A DNA stretch of 64,000 nt, from the NCBI GenBank assembly GCA_963978905.1, contig OZ022257.1, positions 25,311,274 through 25,375,273 on the forward strand, read 5' to 3'. The notes beneath the pieces are model-generated. The model had not been told where the DNA came from, did no database searches, and saw only the letters and a list, made by a program, of their open reading frames with translations. The position numbers were made by a program, and so were the translations under genes. Source of the stretch: Trichostrongylus colubriformis. Taxonomy: Eukaryota; Nematoda; Chromadorea; Rhabditida; Trichostrongylidae. Below are positions 34,897 through 46,120 of this stretch, one piece after another (positions within the stretch are counted from its first letter, which is position 1; every line of letters begins with the position of its first letter).

Positions 34897-35758
34897 TCAG
34901 GTTGTTAGGAAATTTTGGCCGGTTCTCGTAATTTCATCTCCGGGATATTATAACTCGGCCCAGACTGCATCTTTTCTCACAAAATAAGCATCATCTGATT
35001 CGCTACACTTTTGGCAAGATTATGCATACTTGCGTATTTCATTTTGATGAAGGGCTGACTGTTTATATTGCACGAAATCAAAAAAGTCGACTCCAAATTA
35101 CCATTCTTTCTGAACACACGCTATTGAATGAGCTGTTCAGATGTTTGGGAAAATGACTTAGCGCTAGATCTGATGAATATGGTGGACGAGTAAAGGCTTC
35201 ATCTTGCACCTGCTTCATATGCTGGAAGACGATTTAGGGAGAACACGCTCGCGCATTTCTGGGAGTAGTGCGGCACTTATTTCTTCGAATGAGAGCTTTA
35301 TGAGGTAGTCAACCACATTTGTGTGGGGGAAAGTCACTGTTTTTAGATATTCTCTGCAAGTAAAGCGCTTATCGCTCTCGGCCGTTTCGGTTAAAGCGAT
35401 TTGATCAATTGAAAATGCGAACAACTCATTCTCATTTCTGCACTTCTGAAACCAGGGACAAAGTGTTCTATCCAATGGTTTACCCCCTCCCCTTGCAGTA
35501 CTCATTGTGGTTGCCTTCGCTGGTGTCAATTAAACAAGAACTCATGAAGTGAAGTCATCCAAAAGGTGCCATTCTCGCAGTACCTTAAATTTTCCTCATA
35601 ATTCAAAGCCTAGAGGCAATCAAGAAAAACATATCTTCAGAAAGAATTTATTGTCTATTTAAGGCGCACAATTGTAAGTTGGTTCATGTTGACGCGCTTT
35701 GAGATTTGATTTTATCTTGAAAACACTCAAACCGGCCAGAGCTTTCTTTGCAGCCTAA
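34897..35758 (-). mobile_element. mariner-like element, 862 bp, family P copy 3
   Basis: The left end TCAGGTTGTTAGGAAATTTT and the following GGCCGGTT match the reverse complement of the right end (AACCGGCCAGAGCTTTCTTTG then CAGCCTAA) with several mismatches. TA dinucleotides flank both sides (34895-34896 and 35759-35760). A minus-strand frame (35529-35215, 104 codons) has no recognised transposase motif. The element is attributed to mariner on ends, flanking TA and size only; relics at 6190-6660 and 19010-19587 belong to it. Confidence 0.6.
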
Positions 35759-35930
35759 TATAAGTGGACCTCTTATTCTCGTCAGATTTCCCCCTTGAGG
35801 TGAATTCATTAACAAATTGTGTGTGATGTTTGGTTTGTTTGCGCGCTTCCTAATATTGATTGCAGTTGTCAGGTTGCATTGCTAACATTCTGCTCACCAT
35901 ATTTCGTAGGATCAAGCTCAAATCACTGAA

Positions 35931-35946
35931 CTATTGCAGGCCTGCT
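35931..35946 (+). promoter_or_regulatory. candidate trans-splice acceptor of the MLF gene
   Basis: CTATTGCAG ends at 35939, seven bases before the ATG at 35947. A second acceptor-like TTTCGTAG lies about 30 bases further upstream. Either could receive a spliced leader. Confidence 0.5.
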
Positions 35947-38677
35947 ATGTTCAATGACGACGATTTGTTCGGCTTCGGCGGTATGCACAGGTGAGTAAGC
36001 TAGCAACAAAAAACTCTTATTAGACCAAGCTGTTGTGGCAGTGTAATAGCTTACTTGACGGATTTCTGTCTTCTTCATCTTTCACATGCGTTCGCAGTTT
36101 CGCAAAGTTGTTTTCTGCTAATTACCGTCCTTTCTGCATCTGTGTGAACAGTTTGCACGGTCATGAATCTGTGTATGACTGCGAGGAATCTAAGGGAATG
36201 GAATAATTTCGCTCTCTTGATGCTCGGAGGGAGAGGATGTCCAATTGAAGAAGGTTATTGTAGACTCGGGATATTTTTAGTATGTTCTTGTTACGGCCCA
36301 TGTACTCTATTACTGCCCATTCCGCTCATTTAATTGTAGGTATAGTCTTAACCACGTACTAAGCTACGGTTTTTTGATGTGCTGCTAAGCCAAAAACCTC
36401 TGTGGATTTTGAAGACACCGGGAGAGATCAACTTGGCAAATTGTGAGTATTAAGGCAGGATGCCCAGCAGCGTAGCAGTAGAGAAAGACCGAACGAAACG
36501 GCGAAAAGCCCGAAAATAGGGACCCTTAGATCCCTAGGCCTCAGTGGCCGGAGGATCGATTGCAGACGGGCGAGAGGCTGAATAAACCGGCCGCGGACTC
36601 AACTGCAAACTGTATAAGCTGTTAGTTGTCTCCCTCCTCTATATTAGCTCCTGACAAAGAAAGTGACGTAGCAGAAGAAGCTTACATTGCAACATGAGCA
36701 AATTATAATATCTTTCGAGTTTGTGTTTATGCAATAGAACGGTAAAACCTAAGATTTTGGCAGTTTCTGGTGGCAGAAATCGCAATGTGTAAGGTCTTTG
36801 CGTGAGCCTGATAATCTATGCTGCTCCCTCTGCATGAGTTGACTATTTATGCCTCTTCAGAGCTATGCATCGTCAATTTCAAGAAATGGATCGCATGATG
36901 AATTCCATGATGGATCCGTTCGGCATGCTGGGAGGAATGGGCATGCTCGAGGTGAGCCATCATTTATTTTTTTTACATTTCTTGTTCACTTGTTTTTCTT
37001 TTGCTGGAAATGAATTTCAATTAGAGTTTATCACAACGCTTGCATTACCATTTAGAAATGTTCAATAATGCATTTACGTTCTGCATGCTGTAATGGAAAT
37101 GGATTTTCATTAGTTCTACTTCTTTTTGCTGCTGAGTCGTTATATATTCCTAGTACACCATCTGCGGTACAAAGTATTTGTAAAATGATTGCTCTGAAAA
37201 TACTGTCGAAATCTAGGTTAGTGCTTGTATAATATCAATTTTACAGGGTCCTCCGCCACCATCTAATTATCGTCAAGTCGCTCGACCATTCGACCCATTT
37301 CGTGGACTTGGCAACATTTTTTCAGTAATGGTTGTCTCTTTGGTCCTCATCATTGAGTCCACACGACTGAAATAATCTCTTCGCCTCTGTTGCAGGAAGA
37401 CCTGCAGGAACGCGCTATGAACGATCCTAATTCTCATGTTTACACACAGTCGACCATGGTGACATTTGATGGCGCTGGACAGCCTCGGATTGTTGAAAAT
37501 TCGGTACGGAAAAGTGGCGACGTGAAGGAGACGAGGAGGTGAGTTACATCTGAATAATCTTCTAGTTTTTCGTGACTGTCATACTTAAGATCACTTCGTG
37601 ACGGCGCACGAGAGGAGATGTCTATTGGTCATACGATAGGCGACCGAACACATATAATTGAGAAGAAAAGGGACAAAGATGGCAATGTTCGTCGTCAGCA
37701 ACGATTTGTGAACCTCGACGAATGTGAGTCTTTTGAAAGTACAACTTTTTGAGGCACTTGCAAGCCCTAGTACAAATAACTTTTATGCGGAGCTGGGCTC
37801 TGTCCGTGCACCCTTTGTCCGTGTATTTACCTGACTTCCAAAGCTTCAATGGTTTCAATATTTACTATGATTTCGAGCTTGCTGACAGATATGGGTTTAC
37901 TTGTTCCTATGGCTATAAAACAGCGCTGAATTATCATTATCAGTGTATGTCATCTTTGAAGTGTAAATGTGTCATGGATAGTTTGTAGGTGTGCAGTTGC
38001 TAAGGTGGCATAGTCGGGCATATTTCTACTATATTGCTGTTGGACTGCCTTGTCCAGCTCTCCCTTATCGCGTTCCACGCTTTCTCAGTGCTTTTTTGGT
38101 CTCGTTTTTGTTTAATATGGGACTGAAAATTGCAGGCATTTGAACTCAAGAATAGAGAGTTTGGCACAAAATCTTCACGAAACTATTTTATAATATACAT
38201 TTTTGCAGCTGCTGCGGAGGACTTTGATCGCGAGTTCCAGTCGAGAGCGAGAGCAAATATGGGCTATAGTAATAAGTGCGTTCATAACTTTGTTTTTGTT
38301 TTTAGCTGACGTGCATCATATCCCGTTTTCACTGTTGAAGCTGTTTTGCAGTGGAAGACGCGCGCTAGGTGATGGTGCACATGGTGGTTATCGCCACCAA
38401 GACGCTGGAAGTTCAAGGAATCGGGACAGCGCCCCTATTATAACTTTACCTGAAGAAGACGATGAGGAAGAGGAGAGGTCTGCGAAAATGCTTTCTTTCC
38501 AAAATTTGGCCTGTGATCATATCTTTTAGGAACGTGAGACACGCCTCCCGCGCCCATCGATCCGAAGGTGGTCATTCTGGTCCTATAATTCGTGAAATAA
38601 GTGAGGAGGAGGCTGAATCGAGTATTCCGAAACGTCGTCGAGGATTCCGTGGCTTCTTCCGTGCCAATGACGCATAA
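35947..38677 (+). CDS. myeloid leukemia factor (MLF) family protein
   Basis: MLF proteins are small adaptors that shuttle between nucleus and cytoplasm; their precise biochemical role is not settled. Eight exons: 35947-35990, 36861-36951, 37247-37324, 37396-37538, 37590-37723, 38209-38275, 38352-38477, 38530-38677. All junctions are GT-AG with matching phases and give 276 residues, close to the usual 250-270. The start MFNDDDLFGFGGMHR is followed by a Met-rich segment (MDRMMNSMMDPFGMLGG), then SHVYTQSTMVTFDGAGQPR, the family core MSIGHTIGDRTHIIEKKRD with RRQQRFVNLDES, an FDREFQ segment, an acidic patch (LPEEDDEEEER) and a basic tail (PKRRRGFRGFF). Exon 6 could use more than one donor, but only GTGCGT at 38276 keeps the frame. 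It is transcribed away from the sirtuin gene and converges on NOC2. Confidence 0.93.
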
Positions 38678-39282
38678 AGGGTATGTGACTGCTTTGTTTT
38701 ATTTTGCGTGATTTACGTTTGCTTTTATCGTTTGATTTTGCGTTCTCGAATTTTATCAGTGTTTCCATATAAGTCCGCATGTGTGCTCAAGAAAGTCATC
38801 AGGATATTTAAACCCACAGACTGCCACTTGGGCAAATGATATGTTTCTAAAGCTTATGCAGTGGGGATATATAATGCGTAATTCAGCAATGGCACCCGTT
38901 TTCCATATGCGCCTGCATTTGATGTTATTTGTGCTCTGGCGCTGCAATTTTTCTTTGCAATATTTGTTCGAAACTTTAATGGAGGGATCGTGCAGTATCC
39001 TGGTAATGAATGTGACATTTACTTTGAGCGTTGGCGGTCGAAAAGGCATTGGCGCGAGATTCAAACGTGCTGTTGTGATTGTGGTATTTGTGATCAGAAT
39101 GTCGAATAAGCTCATGTATATGGGTTCGAAATCTGAAAAGAGAAGTTGCATTGTCATCTGGGAGAAAATAGTTATATAGCATCTCTACCGGAGACAATGG
39201 TTATATCTGCGATTGGCACCCGAAACATCTCTATACAAGAAATTCGAGCGAGAATTTTTCCCTGCCCAAGTGCCGGTTTATA
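38678..39282. other. 3' flank of MLF, no gene seen
   Basis: Overlapping open frames of 132 and 133 codons run on opposite strands at 38756-39179. Such mirrored frames with no recognisable domain are taken as chance. No polyadenylation signal was clear. Confidence 0.35.
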
Positions 39283-39291
39283 GGGTTGTAA

Positions 39292-40517
39292 GGTATTACG
39301 TATAGAGCCAGGTCGTAGCCGGGTCGTAATTGCGTACGGCACACTACTACAGTAACCCTTGCGCCTATATTTATCAGCGATTGCTCAAGACGCAGTTCGA
39401 CCGTCACTACGACTACGAGAGTGCTTAGTATTATGCGTGTGAATAGAGGGAGTGAGTTGTGGTGGCCACTTCTGTGTTCAGCTACTGCGCTATTATAGCC
39501 TAAGCTTTTCAAAAAGTAGTTGAGGAGAAGGTGCTATTGTAGTGGTCGGGGTGGGGGGGGGGGGAAGACACTCATTGTCGTGCTGTCGTCCCTAATCCAA
39601 GACCGATATTGATCACCAATCTGTGCGTTAAAGTGTATATTTACCTGAGCCTTATTCGAGGAACGTAGGTGCTTCCCTCTAAAGTAAGGCTTAGGCAAAT
39701 TCGCAGGCAAAAATAGCGCCGTACGCTGAGCTTCGTGGAGTACCTTCCCCGCAACATTAGCACAGAGCAGGTACCCGTTTCCTTCAACTAGGGCTCAAGT
39801 AAAAATGTACACTCGACTGTAGAAGTTTATGATCGTAGGATGTTATGAGGTGAGAGCTGCGAGCGCGAAGGTGAGTGGGCGCTCACAACTACATTGCACA
39901 GTAAATTCTTCCGTTTTTCGTTTAGTTCGTTTGCGAATACGTGATAGGAGTGCTTTTTAAATCCTCAGTGATTTGTAATACGTAGAGCGGTGCCAGTTGT
40001 TGTTATACTGCCGGAACCGAACACAGGAAAGTACAGTGCGTTCTTCTCCCTATCTCCCTCAATAACACCTGCACTATACAGGGTCTGTACCCTAATGTCA
40101 GGGTGCCGCACTGCGGCATGTCGCAAGTCAGACAATGCGGACGAGCTAAATTGTTGGGTCCCGAAGTGATTAGAAGTCAACTGCGTATCGCACCATTTGC
40201 ATTACGTTGTAATCGTTCCAAGACCCAACTACCGCGACGCGCAAAGCTCGCACACACTGTGTCGCACGCCGCTCATCGTCATGCGGCATCCTGACATTAG
40301 GGTACAAACCCCACTATACATCATGATAGCCTACACATATACGTATATATACATTATTTCCATTTACACTCGGAATATTGAAAAAAAAAAACGTATTCTG
40401 TAATCGTAGACACTGTAACAGCGTTTTGATCTGAATAAATATAGGCGGAGGGGTTACTGTAGTAGTGTGCCGTACGCAATCACGACCCGGCTACGACCTG
40501 GCTCTATACGTAATACC
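39292..40517. mobile_element. Mutator-like element with 9-bp target duplication
   Basis: The termini GGTATTACGTATAGAGCCAG and its reverse complement open long inverted repeats of about 80 bp (39292-39372 and 40435-40517). The 9-bp direct repeat GGGTTGTAA flanks the element exactly (39283-39291 and 40518-40526). Long terminal repeats plus a 9-bp duplication point to the Mutator (MULE) superfamily. No transposase motif is seen inside, so it is probably non-autonomous. Another element is nested at 40081-40311. Confidence 0.8.
40081..40311. mobile_element. MITE family Q, copy 2, nested in the Mutator-like element
   Basis: The ends GGGTCTGTACCCTAATGTCA and its near reverse complement (TGACATTAGGGTACAAACCC) bound a 231-bp element. 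The 9-bp direct repeat CACTATACA flanks it exactly (40072-40080 and 40312-40320). The same family is present as an eroded copy at 5205-5445 and probably at 52715-52935. Confidence 0.8.
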
Positions 40518-40526
40518 GGGTTGTAA

Positions 40527-43500
40527 TTCTGTAGCGTCTTTGTATTTATTTGTGGTTCATAGTTGTGGAATCGTGGAAGTGTGTAGAAGTCGTGGAAATG
40601 AATTACTGTCGATTGCGAGAATTATGGATAATAGGAACTCCAATATTTACCCAGCTTTTTTTTTTTACAATGCCGTAACTTTCACTAATTCTACCATTCT
40701 CTCGAACAGAACACATTTAGACTCTCTCCACCACATTTGCTAATTCCACTTATTCCGCAACTATAAACTCTGCTTAATTGAACGATAGGTAACTTATATT
40801 GGAGAACTTTCAATAAGAGAGGACTAAGCCGTAAGACATCAGTAAGTGAGTGGGTGGTTTCGAATGGTATTCAATTGAGACAAGAATTGTTAAGCATACA
40901 TTCATCTGTCCGGTGTAGGTTGCCGTATGTCCTTTTTCGTTAATGAAAAATATGATGTTCTAGGTGGGCTGTACAAATCGCAATCATGGAAGCTCACTCA
41001 ACTTGCCCTCGTCGAGTTCTCTTCCATTTAGTTCTAATCGCTAATTTTAGTCTTCTTCCGTAGCGTTTGTGCTGCTATACTTTTGTCATTATTCATACCA
41101 ATGTGCTCGTTCCTTGTGAATCATTGATTGAACGGTTATTTCGTTATTTCACTATTCTCTAACTGGCTTGGCTTCCCTTTTATTGGTTTGGTTTCTCTTT
41201 ACTGATTCAACCGAAAGTGTACTGATGTAGAACATTACCGAACTCGTGTGATGCTAGTAAATATTTTGGTTCGATGAGTAGGATATCGGATTAGGTTCTC
41301 ATGGATAGCGCGTTCTTTTTGTTTGAACAAATCGATGTTCATTTGCTCAATAGTAGTGGCAGCGTACATTCAGTTAAGGCGAAGCTGAGCACTACGTCAT
41401 GTTGAAACAGTGCATTCACCTTTTCCAGTAAAACTAGTGTCAAGTGCTCTTTAGTCAGACCCGCCCTTCACCCCCCACTCCTAGGTTATGGGTAATTTTT
41501 TCCTTACATAATGGGTAGGAACCGTTTGGCATTCAAATGTCGGCACATTCCATCTGGTAGGAAGGGATTGTGTTGTAGTAATTTGATCAGTGATCTTGAG
41601 GTGTGAGAGTAAGTGTGCTTTTTCTGTTGTTTTCGAGGTGACAATCTAGTTTAGAGGAAGGGTAGCCTTGTCTCGCTATCGTCCCTCTCCCAACACCGTT
41701 CTGCAGTCAACATGCACAACATTTTATACTCAAGTGTACATTTTTTGACGGGGGTCTCTCTCTCCACTAGGTAAAATGGCGCCCGATCACTAGCACAGTG
41801 GACCCCTGCCTCCCCTTACCGTAGCACCGTTTTTATTTGTAGGAAGATTTCTGGTGGCCTTTCCTGTCAGATCCGTAGACTTTTCATTGTTTGAAATAAG
41901 TGCGTGGGTATTGGTCTGGAAGTAGTCAGGTATATCAACAAAGAAAGGTAGTAGCCTCCTCACACACGAAACACGCCGTAGAGTCTGAAAGACTCATAAT
42001 CAGATCAATCGACCTGATGGGGGAATAAGGAGTGGCTTGGAAAGTGCTCTGTCTCTGATCCGAAGTAGTCTGCTCTTAGAATCAATTTCCACCAAGCAAA
42101 CGGGAGGTAATAATCGAATTCAATCGCGAATAATTTACAGAATGATCATTCAAGCATGTTTTCCGCAATATATCATCTTTCTTATTAAAGGTACTTCGAA
42201 AATGTAGCGGTAATTAAGTGTCAACATATGTATGTGATGCTCTGTGGCCGTTCCAGATGGAGCGGTGTGAAGAGCGCAGTTCGCAGAATTATTCATAGTG
42301 CTGAATCTGTCATGAATAATATTATTACAGTGTGTGTGGCCGTATGTATGAATTTAAACATATTTTTTTTGCTCGGATCGCAGCGCTAATTGTTAATGCA
42401 ACAAGCTAAACTTCATCGATAAAATGACAACTACCTCTGTCAAACATTGGTTGAGGGATCCTTAGAAGAGAAACGTATTCTGGGTTGGTTAGGGAGTGGG
42501 GTCCTATAGAAGATTTTCTTAACGCAATGGTTGATACTGCTCTGTTCTCCTTTTTAAGGTTAGATGACATTTTAGCACAAGAAGAGGCTGCCATCCCCAT
42601 ATTGGCACGTTCAATCCCTTCTGAAGAATACGATTGTGATTTGTTAGATTTCCAGTGTGCATTGGACTTGGCATTCCAATGTTGTTGAAAACACAATTTC
42701 ATTTCTTCTGATCTGGCATTTTGTCAGATAGCCTTCGTGAGTGCTTTATTGAAGCATTTCCAAGATAACAATCCTTCAGTGGTTCACCCTTAAACGGAAC
42801 GGAAAAGTGGCCGTAGCTTTGTTATGAAAAGGCGGTGTTAAAAAGGCTCCGATAAAATATTCACGGAACCTTTCCTATATCAGGATTCTCAACACTTGGA
42901 GGGGGACAGTTTAGGGTCTCTGCTATGAAACCACTTCAATTCGTATCGCCCTATAATGCGAATAGAACGAAAGTGCGATCAAGATACTTTTGAATAGTGA
43001 CACAGCCAATACTAGCAACTCGCATTTTCTTTTTCTCAGCTTTGCAAAAAATGAGATAGATGGGGAAATACACTCAGCGGTACACAACCTATGGTTGGAC
43101 TAACGTTTTGAAGACATTCAATGATTCGGATGATCGCTTGAATGACATGGCCTGCGAAAAAATGGGCGTCGTCCCAGTGAGAGAGGACACACCTTCTGCA
43201 ATCTATTCACAGCGACTCCCATAAAGGCACCAGAGGGGTGTGGTTATTTTGGCCGATTATGTGATATGAAAGTAGAAGTGCGAAAGCAGAGGAAGAATAG
43301 AATGAGGGCTCTTTCTCTGCAAATGAGCCACACCGGAGATGGGCCTTCGCTCTTTCTGCATCACGGGTTGTGAGGCAACAGCCAAGCCATGTGGCTGTTG
43401 CCCTGCCCACAACAGCTCCAACCGCTTACGCTGAAATGCACCTCGCTGTACATGGAAGAATCATAATGAGAAGCCTTCACGCTCACCTTCCAGCGCGAGT

Positions 43501-43540
43501 TCTCCACGCTTATGCTTACACAGAACACGTCTTCCCACAA
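40527..43540. other. 3-kb region without a recognised gene
   Basis: A 98-codon minus-strand frame mirrored by a 67-codon plus-strand frame lies at 42406-42702 with no recognisable domain. A block around 42885-42950 (ATATCAGGATTCTC, then CTATGAAACCA) recurs at 44690-44755, indicating an interspersed repeat. Nothing else was recognised. Confidence 0.35.
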
Positions 43541-43544
43541 CCGA

Positions 43545-43930
43545 GTAACCTAGTGAACATATTATGTTGTACTTGCCTAATAAGGGCCGCATGCAAAGTT
43601 TTACGCGAAAAGGTGAGGATTCGGCTTAAATACAGCTACTCAAATTCTCGGTCGGGTGGGCGGAGCCTCCGATCACCCACCCCATCGTCCGTTGAGGTCG
43701 GAGACGCATTGTAGGAACAAAGGGTTACGTAAACAGTCCCACTCCCTGTTCCCGAACGCGGCGGACGACGGACGGAGCTTTTACTCGGAGGCCCCGCCCA
43801 CTAGCCGAGAATCCGTTAAGCTGTATCGTAGCCGAATCTCACTTCTTCGCGTGAAACTTTCCAAGCGGCTCCTATCAGGCAAATACAACATAAAAATATG
43901 GTGACAAAAGAACCAATTTTTCCCTGGAAT
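43545..43930. mobile_element. palindromic MITE family T, copy 1
   Basis: This is an imperfect palindrome with arms of about 150 bp around a GGAGACGCATTGTAGGAACA centre near 43702. It shares that centre and the TTACGTAAACAGTCCCAC block with the better preserved element at 50062-50487. The outer ends are eroded. Confidence 0.7.
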
Positions 43931-45991
43931 ATTCCTTCAATTTCCAAACCCCTACTATTATAATTTTCTGATTCTGCATTTTCATCGTATCCTCGATGAC
44001 ATGGTCGTTTAGGCAGTACATATTATTGGGCTTTTATGCAATATCTTACCGATCAATTCCATGTAGTGATCCATTAACGCGTAGTATACGCGTAATGACA
44101 CAAGCGTTGCATAGCAACTGGAACATTGGTCAGGTAGATTCGAAGCATGCAATGCGATCGCAGTTTGCGTGGCAAGTTCGGTTTGTGGGACTTTGGATTC
44201 TCCTGAATGACTGTGAAGATGGCGCAACAGTAACAGGCTTTAACTCCTCTGGTTCTTATCGGGACACACCATCCGAGTTTTTCTCCCATAATTGTTACCA
44301 GAGCCGTCCAAACCGTGACCTAACCATAGACTACCTCTAGCAACAGTAGTACATATATGTACATGTCTGGTGCGCTCCCGCAGAATCAATATTTACTCAC
44401 TCACACTCTCCGCTCCATTTACTGCAGAAATAATAACAGTGATGGTTCACTTCATTTCAGGGATTTTCGCAATGACGAAAGCATTCTTAAAAGAGAAGGC
44501 GAAGATTGGCTTGAGTTATTTCCGTACACGTACAGTCGTATTTGCCATGACTTAAAGTTAAGCCGATTCTGTAAATAAAGCAATTGCGGCGATGCATAGC
44601 AGAAACGCATAGCGTTAATCCTACAAAAACCTGATCCCTTGCAACAGTGCATGCATAAATGTGGACGGTTGGAAAGTTCAATCTTTTCTATATCAGGGTT
44701 TCCAAACTTGGAAGGGGACAAACGAGGGTCTGTGCTATGAAACCATCTCACTTTATACAGTGCCGTGCATGATGCAGCCACTTATAAATTGCTGAAAAGT
44801 TTTCATAGCAAGATATTTGCGAAAACACTCCAGGTAGCAAATGTGAGCGCGCATCCGCTCATACAGTCCAGTTCCCGTAGGCTGACGGGGCGTGGCCCAC
44901 AGAATTGGGTGAGAGTGTGTGGCGGGGTGAGAGAGATCGACACAAGTCCGTAGGCCTCGCCCTGCCAGCCGTAATTGAAATGGACTGTAACACAAATTTG
45001 TGCACAAAATCACAGAACGAATTTATCGCCTTTTCAGAAAATGCCGCTTTTGCGATGGTGCATAATATTACATCCACCTTAATTTTTTTCTTCTCTTTTC
45101 ATTTGTTGTTAGTGAAACCATTTTGCGGTTCTGGTATCTTTCTTCCTGAGGTAGTGGGAAAAGGGATGATGCTCCATGACCTCGAGAAAAGTTACTTCAG
45201 AACAAAAGATCGCTTCATAATGTGATCAGAGAGCGGTGAGTTTGCTTTTTAGATGGTATAGTTTTATTCCGTCCAATACATAGCAATCGCTGGTGGAGTC
45301 TATGCTGACCACTACCTAACTTCCCCGTCTTCGAATGGCGAGAACTTGTTGTGTATTAATAAATTACGATCGTCCAATCTCTTGAAGTGGCCAATACCAT
45401 TTACCGATGCCATGACCTTTCTTGGCACCAATGGGTTCGAGATTTGTACCACTACGTTTAAAAATCGCGTTGCGGCGTCGCACTAGGAACGCCGCAACGC
45501 GATTTTTACGACTAGCCGTAGTCTGTTGATATTCCGCTCAGGATGCATTGAACTGGTACCGTTAAGGAATTTAAAGATTGCAGGTTGGAAGCTTCGGAAC
45601 TTTTGTCGTTGTTGTTGTTGTTCCAAAAAACTGCGAACACTCCACACACGCCGCGTTATTTTTAGACGTAACGGTACGCACCCATGCATTCGATATACTG
45701 AACCTTCTATGGGATGGATGTGAGGGTTAGCAGGAGTTTCCCGGATGCGCGGTAAAACTTCGATCGGAGTACCGCCGATCGAAGTGCTATTACCTACCTC
45801 TGAAAACACGGGAATCCAATAGTGAACTGTTCATGCCGATAACTTTTTGTGAGCAACCGGGGCGTTTTCGATCTGAAGTCAAAACCATACAGTATACCAT
45901 ATAATCGCTTTGAAACGTCTATAAATGCATGTAGGAAAAAAGGCGAAACGTTCCAGCGAGACCGGTCGGGGGTAACTACACCTGCAGTCTG
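43931..45991. other. convergent intergenic region, no gene seen
   Basis: The interval holds the second copy of the block seen near 42885 (here 44690-44755), a small inverted-repeat element with ends ACAGTCCA/TGGACTGT at about 44863-44990, and a hairpin at 45460-45507 whose 19-bp arms contain AATCGCGTTGCGGCG. A 114-codon plus-strand frame (43996-44340) has no recognisable domain. Confidence 0.4.
45460..45507. repeat. short perfect hairpin
   Basis: AAAAATCGCGTTGCGGCGT and its reverse complement are separated by a 10-base loop. It lies between MLF and NOC2 and could be a minimal MITE; a terminator role is not implied. Confidence 0.7.
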
Positions 45992-45997
45992 TTTATT
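45992..45997 (-). terminator. candidate polyadenylation signal of NOC2
   Basis: AATAAA on the minus strand lies about 124 bases downstream of the NOC2 stop codon. Confidence 0.4.
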
Positions 45998-46120
45998 ATC
46001 AACAACGATAGATACTTCAACCATTAACGAATTCAAACACAACAAATAACAACAAGGGGCAACAACAAAACAATGGCTCTTTACGATCTTCTTACAAGAA
46101 GTCTGGCGAGAAAGGTAGTT

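Noticed and set aside
38756..39179. Mirrored 132- and 133-codon frames downstream of MLF
   Set aside because: Both strands open over the same bases with no domain is typical of chance.
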